Source of the DNA: Willaertia magna
Taxonomy: Eukaryota; Heterolobosea; Eutetramitea; Acrasida; Naegleriidae
Assembly (NCBI GenBank): GCA_902984215.1
Contig: CADWAF010000858.1
Coordinates: forward strand, 1 to 11,332
Length of the DNA stretch: 11,332 bases
Direction: 5' to 3'
Shown: positions 1 to 6,632 of the stretch, piece by piece
Numbering within the stretch: the first letter of the stretch is position 1
Layout: every line of letters begins with the position of its first letter
Notes under the pieces: generated by a model
Databases searched by the model: none
What the model was told of the DNA's origin: nothing
The model's input: the letters and a program-made list of their open reading frames with translations, nothing else
Made by a program: the position numbers and the translations under genes

Positions 1-26
1 ATAGTTCCAATAATAATAAATACATT

Positions 27-32
27 TTTATT
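27..32 (-). terminator. Poly(A) signal AATAAA of the SPEC3/Stum-like gene
   Basis: A canonical AATAAA on the minus strand, 14 nt downstream of the TAA at 48-46. It supports the gene ending here. Confidence 0.5.
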
Positions 33-45
33 AACAAAACAATAA

Positions 46-508
46 TTAAACATCAGGTATAACTTGAAATAAACCAGTTCCTCTTCTATAAATAAAGTAT
101 CCCCACACAATTGACCATATCTATAGTTTACAATAAATTATTAATAAATATATAAAAAATACAAACAACATACCCAACCAATTAAAATAATTGATAAAAA
201 GAATTGACCTAATCCACATAAAATATTAAATTTTTTCTTTTCTTCTTTTTTACACATAAATGCAGCAATTAATGTACCAATTCCAGGTAATATTATATTA
301 ATAATAAATAATATATATGGCCATGGTTTTTTAACTTTGGGTATTCTTTTAAATAATAATTTTCCTTGTTCTCTTTTTTCCTGTTTTTTAAAAATTATTA
401 TTGTGACAATATCGTTATTAAATAAATTGTTATTATAGTTGTTGTTTGTGAAAATATGATACGGAAATAATTTACCTTGTTGGTTGCCATTTCAGCTAAT
501 TGCTTCAT
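46..508 (-). CDS. SPEC3/Stum-like small two-helix membrane protein (3 exons)
   Basis: Spliced gene, exons 508-476, 380-174 and 120-46, giving 104 residues. Both introns are GT-AG, both junctions are phase 0 and the frame stays open throughout. The start at 508 follows a run of eight A and an in-frame TAA (517-515); a second in-frame Met lies at residue 7. Residues 12-30 are basic. A hydrophobic segment at about 31-53 carries the motif NIILPGIGT. A Lys/Glu-rich loop (55-61) follows, then a second hydrophobic stretch (about 63-92) with GWIWSIVWG. These two motifs and their spacing recall the SPEC3/Stum family, named for an animal protein needed for mechanosensory transduction and for a sea urchin ciliary protein. 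The membrane location is inferred from hydrophobicity. Function in a protist is unknown; family assignment is by recalled motif similarity, not a search. Confidence 0.72.
121..173 (-). other. Intron 2 of the SPEC3/Stum-like gene
   Basis: 53 nt. Donor TGG|GTATGT and acceptor CTATAG|ATA on the minus strand. Splicing fuses ...LIGW to IWSIVWG, restoring the conserved second hydrophobic segment; without splicing the frame stops within a few codons. The restored motif is the main evidence. Confidence 0.8.
381..475 (-). other. Intron 1 of the SPEC3/Stum-like gene
   Basis: 95 nt. Donor AAG|GTAAAT and acceptor AAACAG|GAA on the minus strand. It joins Lys-11 to Glu-12 in phase 0. Reading through it without splicing gives no family-like sequence. 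Confidence 0.75.
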
Positions 509-590
509 TTTTTTTTATTGTTTGATGACAAGCTTATATTCACATTTCTGTTAACAGATGATCGGTATGTGGTTATAACCTTATAAATAT
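509..590. promoter_or_regulatory. Spacer with two perfect palindromes: start region of the SPEC3/Stum-like gene
   Basis: This 82-bp spacer separates the oxidase stop from the start of the next minus-strand gene, so it holds the 3' end of one gene and the promoter or leader of the other. Two perfect palindromes are visible: TCTGTTAACAGA at 547-558 and GGTTATAACC at 571-580. Their centres are 23 bp apart. The first contains the Myb-like core TAACAG on both strands. A binding role is inference only. Confidence 0.35.
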
Positions 591-2036
591 TTAAAGTTTA
601 GATAATTTACAACAATCATTATTACTATATAAAGAATAAATATCATTTGGAAAAACAATTAAATCTCTTCCCTTCTCTCTAATATCATTTAATGATTCAC
701 ATCCACATAATTGCATACATAATCTTAACTCTCTGTGTAATAAAGATATTACTCTCTCCACTCCCTCTTGTCCATGTACTGTCAATCCATATAAATATGG
801 TCTTCCAATCATTACTGCATCTGCACCTAATGCTATTGCTTTAAATATATCAGTTCCTCTTCTTATTCCACCATCTATAATTAAATCAATTAAATTTCTT
901 TTATTAAATTTATTTAAATAATAATTAATTTCAATTAATGAATGAATAGTTGATATTGAAGTATCTAATTGTCTACCACCATGATTAGATATAATTATTC
1001 CTTTTATATTATAATTATTAATAGCTATTAATATATCTTTATATGATAATAATCCTTTAATTATAATTGGTAATTTAGTTATTGTTTTTAACCATTCAAT
1101 ATCTTTCCATGTTAAACTATCATCTATATTCATTTCAAAATATCTATTTAATGCTGATATACTATTATTGTCAACATGATCCAAAACATTTTCTAAATTA
1201 GCCATTGTCATTCCAAAAGGTAAATGAAAATTATTACGTTTATCATTTTCTCTATTTCCTAAATTAGGTGCATCTACAGTTACAACTAATGCACTATATC
1301 CTTCCTTTTCTGCTCTTTTTACTAAATTTTTAGTAAATTCTCTATCTTTTAATACATATAATTGAAACCATAAATTACTATATTTATCATTATTTTGTTG
1401 TAATAATAATTGATTTTTAATTTTCAATTCTTCTTCATTAGATAATGTTCCAATTTTAGATTTAATTAATAAATTTCTCCTTTCTTCATAAAATATATTA
1501 TTATCAATACAATAATTATTATATTCATTCATTACATTTTCTAATGAAATAGTACTACATGTAGATAATGTCATTATTGTACCTAATCTTTTACTTGCTC
1601 TAACAGTTGCTAATTCACCATCTACATGACACATTTTATGAAATGCTGCAGGTGCAATTAAAATTGGTGTTGTAATCTTCTTTTTATTATCATCTATAGT
1701 ATTGTCAATATTATTATATATATTATTAAATGTACATGTTGTATTTAAATGTGATTCTTTAATATTACTATTAATTAACATTCTTGGTCTTAATTTAATT
1801 TTTTGAAAATTTAATTCATTTTCTTTTACTGTAATCATATCATCAGCACCACTCCAATAATAATCAAATACCATTTTAGGTAATATTTGTTTAGATAATT
1901 GTTCATATTCTTTAATATTTAATATTTGTTCTTTATTAGGTATTTTAATATTATTATTATTTGTATTATTAGAAATATTGGATAATCGTTGAGGAGATCC
2001 AATTGATTGTTGTAGTATTTTATTATTGTTAGACAT
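591..2036 (-). CDS. FMN-dependent (S)-2-hydroxy-acid oxidase, peroxisomal
   Basis: 481 residues, a TIM-barrel flavoenzyme that oxidises 2-hydroxy acids such as glycolate or L-lactate, passing electrons to O2 and making H2O2. All the catalytic and FMN-contact positions known from plant glycolate oxidase can be matched: Tyr59 (in FDYYWSG), Tyr227 (FQLYV), Asp255 (TVDAP), Arg262, Lys327 (IIIKG), and His352 and Arg355 (SNHGGRQLD). The phosphate-binding stretch DGGIRRGTDIFKA (388-400) and IGRPYLYG are intact. The C-terminus is SKL, a classic type 1 peroxisomal targeting signal. The first 35 residues are an Asn-rich extension. Two oddities are an insert of roughly 46 residues (about 172-219) ahead of FQLYV, and Cys160 where glycolate oxidase has a substrate-pocket Trp. 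The start follows an A-run. It is divergent from the F-box/LRR gene. The exact substrate cannot be told from sequence. Confidence 0.93.
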   Translation of the reverse strand: MSNNNKILQQSIGSPQRLSNISNNTNNNNIKIPNKEQILNIKEYEQLSKQILPKMVFDYYWSGADDMITVKENELNFQKIKLRPRMLINSNIKESHLNTTCTFNNIYNNIDNTIDDNKKKITTPILIAPAAFHKMCHVDGELATVRASKRLGTIMTLSTCSTISLENVMNEYNNYCIDNNIFYEERRNLLIKSKIGTLSNEEELKIKNQLLLQQNNDKYSNLWFQLYVLKDREFTKNLVKRAEKEGYSALVVTVDAPNLGNRENDKRNNFHLPFGMTMANLENVLDHVDNNSISALNRYFEMNIDDSLTWKDIEWLKTITKLPIIIKGLLSYKDILIAINNYNIKGIIISNHGGRQLDTSISTIHSLIEINYYLNKFNKRNLIDLIIDGGIRRGTDIFKAIALGADAVMIGRPYLYGLTVHGQEGVERVISLLHRELRLCMQLCGCESLNDIREKGRDLIVFPNDIYSLYSNNDCCKLSKL

Positions 2037-2124
2037 TTTTTTTTTAAAATTTTTTTACAACACAAAGTGAGTTGACTGTTGCTGACTGTTACAAAAAGTT
2101 TGTAGTAGAGGTATTTAAAAAAAA
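2037..2124. promoter_or_regulatory. Divergent promoter between the oxidase and the F-box/LRR gene
   Basis: Only 88 bp separate the two opposing start codons, so both promoters must share this spacer or reach into the genes. Both ends are homopolymer A leaders (T-run on the left, A-run on the right). In the middle the octamer TGACTGTT occurs twice, at 2073-2080 and 2083-2090, exactly 10 bp apart, placing both copies on one helix face. Each copy runs into a Myb-like core read on the minus strand (CAACAG, TAACAG). No clear TATA box was identified. Confidence 0.5.
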
Positions 2125-3259
2125 ATGGGTCAATTACTTTCAAATAATAATCAAAAAAAAGAAATAAATGATATAAATCTATTAAATAAGAAATTTAAAG
2201 AATTTTTAACAAGAGATATTTTAATTTACATTTCAGAATTTATTGATACTTTACAAGATTTTTTTAATTTTTCATTTATTTGTAAATTTAATTATAATTG
2301 TTTAATAAATGATGAATATATTTTAAATATATTATTTAAAAGAAATGTAATAAATAATTTAAATTTAATAAATAATAAATTTGTGAATAAAATAAAATAT
2401 TTAAATTTGAAAATGTTTGATATAGAAATGGGTAATTTAAATTTTAAATGAACAAATTAATTTACAAAATTTAAATAGTTTACAATATTTACAAATTACA
2501 AGTATAAATTTAAATAAAAATATCATTTTATTTTCTAAAAATATTACAAATTTAGAAATAATGTCAACAGAAATAACAGATATTCAATTACAAAATAATA
2601 ATTTACAAACTTTACAAAAATTATTCATTGGATCAGAATTTAATTTTAACGGAAATTCTTTACAAAACTTTACAAATTTAACAAACTTAACAATTGGTGA
2701 TTATGATAATAATACAGAAAATGATAATTATCAATATTATATTAATTTTGAAAATTTAAAATATTTAAATAATTTAAAAGAATTAACTTTAAATTTATGT
2801 GGATTACAATTTTTTTATGAAAATTTAAAAACTTTACAAAAATTAAATATTTATGAATGTCATTGTTTAGATGATGAAAGTTTTCAAAATTTAATAAATT
2901 TAAAATATTTAAATATTTTTGATTGTAAAAATATAAATGGAAGTTGTTTACAATATTTTAAAGAATCATTACAAAATTTATCTACAAATATTCCACTTTT
3001 AGATATTCATTTTAAAAATTGTAATAATTTACAAAACTTTTCATTAACAAATTATTCTAATTTAGAAGGTAAATTTATAAATTATTTAAATAAAATTAAA
3101 TTTATATATTTTATGAAATATAATGGAGAATTAATATTTAACGCAAAAGAATCATCCATTAAAGAATTTAATAAAGAAAATATTTATTGTAAATTAATTG
3201 GTTCTTCCAAAAAGGAATTATTAAAGAAAATTTGTTTGTATGATTTTTGGGAAGATTAA
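2125..3259 (+). CDS. F-box/leucine-rich-repeat protein with a +1 frame disruption near 2442-2450
   Basis: The 5' part (2125-2451) encodes 108 residues with an F-box-like helix set at about residues 27-72 (LTRDILIYISEF ... FKR). F-box proteins normally dock on Skp1 in SCF ubiquitin ligases. A TGA then ends this frame, but the +1 frame is open from 2441 to 3259. It reads as leucine-rich repeats from its first codons (INLQNLNSLQYLQI), well before the next Met codon at 2561. Repeats continue with LKELTL, LQKLNI and LKYLNI segments. One extra T in the TTTT run at 2442-2445 would explain the break. Alternatives are a +1 ribosomal shift at AAA-TGA, or an intron at 2432-2555 (GTAATT...TTTAG, 124 nt, frame-compatible) that would discard repeat-coding sequence. 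The protein starts MGQLLS, a good N-myristoylation signal (Gly2, Ser6). It may be intact, mis-sequenced or a recent pseudogene. The start follows nine A. Confidence 0.62.
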
Positions 3260-3580
3260 GAGAGATATTTTACACAAAAACTATTAAAAAAAGTATAGCA
3301 AGCTCTTACAATTGATTTTCCTTTCATCCAAACTATGATACAATTGTATTATATAATGAGCCATTATCCATAATAGATATATCAACTCCAACTGTAATTT
3401 TAATTCCTTCCTTAATTCCTTAAATTGCGTATTTTTTTGTTTATTTTATAGTATTCATTACCCAATCAACATCATCCATCAGCATACAAAAAAATTGAAA
3501 AAAAAAATAACTGTCTAGCCAATAATTATTATCAAAATTTATTATAACTTTATTATTCTTTTTGTTACCTTCCTTATTTA
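3260..3580. promoter_or_regulatory. 321-bp spacer: 3' end of F-box/LRR gene, gene relic, and phosphodiesterase promoter
   Basis: No intact gene is seen here. The left and middle parts hold a possible decayed minus-strand coding fragment (3284-3485). The right part lies upstream of the phosphodiesterase start and contains a Myb-like TAACTG at 3508-3513 and a CCAAT box at 3519-3523, about 60 bp before the ATG at 3581. Another YAACNG match, CAACTG, lies at 3389-3394. Unlike the other starts in the window, this ATG has no A-run directly in front of it. Confidence 0.4.
3284..3485 (-). pseudogene. Possible decayed protein-coding fragment
   Basis: Read on the minus strand, a short frame at 3485-3441 begins ATG CTG ATG and encodes MDDVDWVMNTIK before TAA. 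The sequence then continues in two other frames. One is open for about 50 codons down to 3284 and is Lys/Glu/Leu-rich. The other runs from about 3420 to 3333 and includes GIKITVGVDISIMDNGS. Each piece has codon-like composition, but no single frame or simple GT-AG intron joins them all. That pattern is what repeated small indels would leave in a dead gene. I do not recognise the family. It could also be chance open frames in a moderately GC-richer spacer, or a short gene with an unusual splice pattern. Confidence 0.3.
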
Positions 3581-5296
3581 ATGACAATCACAACAACAAC
3601 AATAGACAATGAAAAACAAAATTCAACAACTACAACAATTATACAGCAACAACAACAACAAACTAACGAAGAACAATCTAATTATCAAGAACAACAATAT
3701 AACGAAAGTGAAAAGAATAATTTAAAAAATACAAATAATAATATTATAAATTTTCCATCTTTACTCTCCACTCCGATTATTACCGATAATAATAAAAATA
3801 CAATAAATACAACAACATCAATTAATATTGACAACAATACTAATAATAATCAACAAATCTTTATCGACAATAACCTAACTATCATTGACAATAATAATAA
3901 CACTAATCCAATTATTGACAATTCTAATAATAAAACCACAACTGACAATAATACAAATACAATAATGAATAATAAAATAATAAATACAAATAAAATAATT
4001 AAAATTCTAAGTTATAATGTATTTATGAGACCATTAGTTAAAACAAATGCAAGTGATTATAAAAATGATAGATTAAATGAATTTTTAAATTTACATTTTA
4101 ATCAATTTGATATTTTATGTTTACAAGAATTTTTTTCAACTGCTTCTCATCGTACCAATCATGTAATTCATACTTTACAAAATAATACTTTACAACAAAA
4201 TAATACTTTACAAAATAATTTTTATCATTATTGTCATTTAAATAAAAATTTATGGAAATTTAAATTTATTGATTCTGGATTATTTATTTTTAGTAAATTT
4301 AAAATTTTACAAAGTGATGCAATTATTTTTAATGAAGGAAGTGATATTGATAAATTTACTACAAAAGGAGTATTATGTGCTTTATTGGAAATTCCAGAAA
4401 ATTATTTTTTAAATAATAGTTTACAAAATAATTTACAACAGAATAGTTTAAATTATTCTAAAAATAGAAAGTTATTAGTATTTAATACACATACACAAGC
4501 AAATTATGATTTAAAAGATGAAAAATACAAAAATATACAAAAAAGTCAATTATTTGAAATGTCATGTTTTATACAAAAAAAGAAATTAGAATTTCCAAAT
4601 ATACCAATTTTATTATGTGGTGATTTTAATATAGATGCTAGAAATTTATTAAAACTATATATGGAAATGATGGATATTTTAAAAATAGATTTAAATAATA
4701 ATTTAAATAAATTATCACATAGTTATTTTCATTTAATTCATACATGTAATTGTTGTAAAGATTTTATTTTACAACACAATACTTTACAAAATACTTTACA
4801 AAATAATAATAATTTAAATAAAAATTTAAATAAAATATTTAATCCAATAGATTTATTATTTAATAAATATGGATATCATCCAATTACATATGGTGATGTT
4901 GAAACAAAAGAAAATTCAGATTTAAAAATTCCAAAAGAAGTAATTTTATCAAATCCAATGACTTTAATGACAGAAGAAAGATTAGATTATATCTTTTTAT
5001 ATCAAAATGAAAAGAATTTACAACAAGAGAATGGTGTAACGCTACCTACAACAAATATGAATACAACAATGGAGATGAATGGTGATGTGAAGGATTATTA
5101 TTTAAAGGAAAGAGATGTGGGAAAGGAAGAGAATGATAAGGAAATGAATTATTATTATCCTTATATAGATATATTAGATGTAAAAATAGAACCATTTTAT
5201 AGACAACCAACAGAACATTTACCTTGTACTCAATTAAGTGATCATTATGGTGTAAGTGCTTCCTTTCAACTTACCTTTCAAAAAGATGATGAATAA
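3581..5296 (+). CDS. Neutral sphingomyelinase-like phosphodiesterase (endonuclease/exonuclease/phosphatase fold)
   Basis: 571 residues. It is predicted to be a metal-dependent phosphodiesterase, most like neutral sphingomyelinases, which split sphingomyelin-type lipids into ceramide and a phospho-headgroup. Residues 1-135 are a low-complexity Thr/Gln/Asn leader. The catalytic domain begins at about 139. Visible motifs in order: SYNVFMR (Asn146), LQEFF (Glu183, metal ligand), SGLFIFSKF (232-240), KGV (262-264, typical of sphingomyelinases), NTHTQA (His304), CGDFNID (Asp348, Asn350), RLDYIF (Asp469) and SDHYGV (Asp554, His555). All expected active-site positions of the fold are present. Three loops carry Leu-Gln-Asn repeats (198-213, 279-290, 397-411). 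No transmembrane helix or signal peptide is apparent, so it is probably cytosolic or peripheral. Another member of the phosphatase superfamily is possible, but the SGL...KGV pattern favours sphingomyelinase. AATAAA overlaps the stop. Confidence 0.82.
   Translation: MTITTTTIDNEKQNSTTTTIIQQQQQQTNEEQSNYQEQQYNESEKNNLKNTNNNIINFPSLLSTPIITDNNKNTINTTTSINIDNNTNNNQQIFIDNNLTIIDNNNNTNPIIDNSNNKTTTDNNTNTIMNNKIINTNKIIKILSYNVFMRPLVKTNASDYKNDRLNEFLNLHFNQFDILCLQEFFSTASHRTNHVIHTLQNNTLQQNNTLQNNFYHYCHLNKNLWKFKFIDSGLFIFSKFKILQSDAIIFNEGSDIDKFTTKGVLCALLEIPENYFLNNSLQNNLQQNSLNYSKNRKLLVFNTHTQANYDLKDEKYKNIQKSQLFEMSCFIQKKKLEFPNIPILLCGDFNIDARNLLKLYMEMMDILKIDLNNNLNKLSHSYFHLIHTCNCCKDFILQHNTLQNTLQNNNNLNKNLNKIFNPIDLLFNKYGYHPITYGDVETKENSDLKIPKEVILSNPMTLMTEERLDYIFLYQNEKNLQQENGVTLPTTNMNTTMEMNGDVKDYYLKERDVGKEENDKEMNYYYPYIDILDVKIEPFYRQPTEHLPCTQLSDHYGVSASFQLTFQKDDE
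4169..4219 (+). repeat. Coding tandem repeat, unit about ATACTTTACAAAATA
   Basis: Three copies of a roughly 15-nt unit (the middle one with an extra CAA) encode TLQNN/TLQQNN at residues 198-213 of the phosphodiesterase. The tract sits in a loop between the Glu183 motif and the SGLFIFSKF motif. Confidence 0.7.
4414..4450 (+). repeat. Coding TTTACAA repeat tract
   Basis: Imperfect repeats of TTTACAAAATAA encode a Leu-Gln-Asn-rich loop (about residues 279-290) between the KGV motif and the NTHTQA motif. Confidence 0.55.
4768..4812 (+). repeat. Coding TTTACAA repeat tract
   Basis: Three TTTACAA copies spaced 11-13 nt apart encode LQ..NTLQNTLQNNN (about residues 397-411) in a loop after the Asp348/Asn350 motif. 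The unit is the same as in the other two tracts of this gene. Confidence 0.65.
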
Positions 5297-5297
5297 A
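5292..5297 (+). terminator. Poly(A) signal AATAAA overlapping the phosphodiesterase stop
   Basis: AATAAA contains the TAA stop codon (5294-5296). If it is used, the 3' untranslated region would be very short. A similar overlap occurs at the RhoGEF stop. Confidence 0.35.
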
Positions 5298-5473
5298 GAA
5301 GAAGAACAAATTTATTACTGCTGTTAACCATTTGTGAAATTTTTAATTATTGCTCAGGTGATGTACGTTGACCAATCTCACGAATTTGTTGTCAATTCCA
5401 AATTTGAGTTCATTAATGGTTCATTACAATTCCATTATGTTACAATGAAAATTAAAAAAATTTAAAAAAAAAA
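5297..5473. promoter_or_regulatory. Spacer and promoter region of the PARG-like gene
   Basis: 177 bp between two same-strand genes. It contains CTGTTAACC at 5321-5329 (Myb-like core TAACAG on the minus strand, plus the palindrome GTTAAC), TTGACC at 5368-5373, a CCAAT box at 5372-5376, and a run of A directly before the ATG. The central part looks less AT-rich than the flanking genes. Short minus-strand open stretches (about 14 and 23 codons) are present but too short to call. Confidence 0.4.
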
Positions 5474-6632
5474 ATGTTATCGTCATCATTAACCAATAGT
5501 AATATTTTAACATCATCTAATAATAATGATAATCATCAAATAATGATGCTAGATATACCAGATGAATATTATCTAAATATAGAAGTACACGCCGAAGAAT
5601 TAATTGAATTTCCAGAAAAGTATAAATTTTCATCACAACAATTTTTAAAATATTTTAATTATCATCAAGATTTTAATTATAATTTAAAATTAATGAGAAA
5701 ATTTATTCAATCACAAACTAATTTAATATTTAAACAATGTTATTATAATTCTATAAATGGTAATATTATAAAAATAGATAAAAATGAAATTATTAAAAGT
5801 GCTAAAAATGTAAAATATTATTCAGATGCCACATCTCTAAAATTAATTTCATCATTACCTAAAAATAATTCTAAAAAAACTAAAATACAAGTAATAGAAG
5901 GTGATTGTTTAGAATGTGCAATATCTAAAAAAGGAAATGTTGCATTACTAAATATGTCAAGTGCTAAAAGACCAGGAGGTGGATATAGAGAAGGAGCAGG
6001 TGCTCAAGAAGAGAATTTATTTAGAAGAACATCACTTGTATATACATTAGAAGATATTGAAGAATATGATAATGAACGTAAATGGTCATATCCTATTATA
6101 GATAAAGTAGGTGGGGTTTATGTTCCAAATGTTCATGTAATTAGAGGAAGTGAACAAGATGGTTATCCTTTATTAGATCAAATTCATAATTTAAATATTA
6201 TTTGTGTACCTGCTTTTAGAACTCCAAAATTATCTCATAATGGTTTAAAAATAGAATCAAAAGAAATGATTGATTTAATTAGAAAGAGAATTAAATTAAT
6301 GTTGGCTATGGCATTTTATAATAATAATAATATTTTAATTTTATCAGGTAATTTTTTTATTAATTTAATTTAATCTTTTTATTTATTTCAAATTTTATAT
6401 AATATTTTAAAATTTAATATTTTAATTTAATATTTAAGCATGGGGATGTGGAGCTTATAGAAATCCACCACAACACATTGCAGAATTATTTGAACAAACC
6501 ATTAAAGAATATGATGGATTATTTGATGAAATTATATTTGCAATTTATAATGATAAAAACGCTGAAAGAAATGGAAAACAAGGAAATGTACAACCATTTA
6601 AAGATCAATTTAAAAAATATATTGATAAATAA
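5474..6632 (+). CDS. Microbial-type poly(ADP-ribose) glycohydrolase (DUF2263/TIGR02452 family), 2 exons
   Basis: Exons 5474-6347 and 6439-6632 give 355 residues. The enzyme class removes ADP-ribose chains or units from proteins. The signature GGG-x7-QEE is complete: GGG at 168-170 and QEE at 178-180, whose second Glu (180) is the expected catalytic acid. Upstream, NVALLNMSSAKRPGGG matches the family's core strand. The intron splits codon 292, and splicing produces LILSAWGCGAYRNPP, the conserved C-terminal glycine-rich motif of the family; without splicing the protein would stop after the 299th codon. Residues 1-130 form an N-terminal region typical in position of TIGR02452 proteins, with a Ser/Asn-rich start. 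No targeting signal was seen, so nuclear or cytosolic action is inference. The start follows a run of ten A. Confidence 0.88.
6348..6438 (+). other. Intron of the PARG-like gene
   Basis: 91 nt, donor TCAG|GTAATT, acceptor TTTAAG|CA, phase 1. Very AT-rich. Removal joins LILS to AWGCGAYRNPP and restores the family motif, which is strong evidence for the junction. Confidence 0.88.

Noticed and set aside
1377..1508. Retained intron explaining the oxidase insert
   Set aside because: The only GT...AG pair found (TGTATTG to AAATATAG) has a length not divisible by 3 and would break the frame into FQLYV.
1919..2143. 74-codon minus-strand frame at the oxidase start
   Set aside because: It overlaps the true oxidase N-terminus in a different frame and spans the divergent promoter; it has no family features.
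5350..5430. Short minus-strand peptide frames in the spacer before the PARG-like gene
   Set aside because: Frames of about 14 and 23 codons without a usable ATG or splice partners; too short to support a gene.
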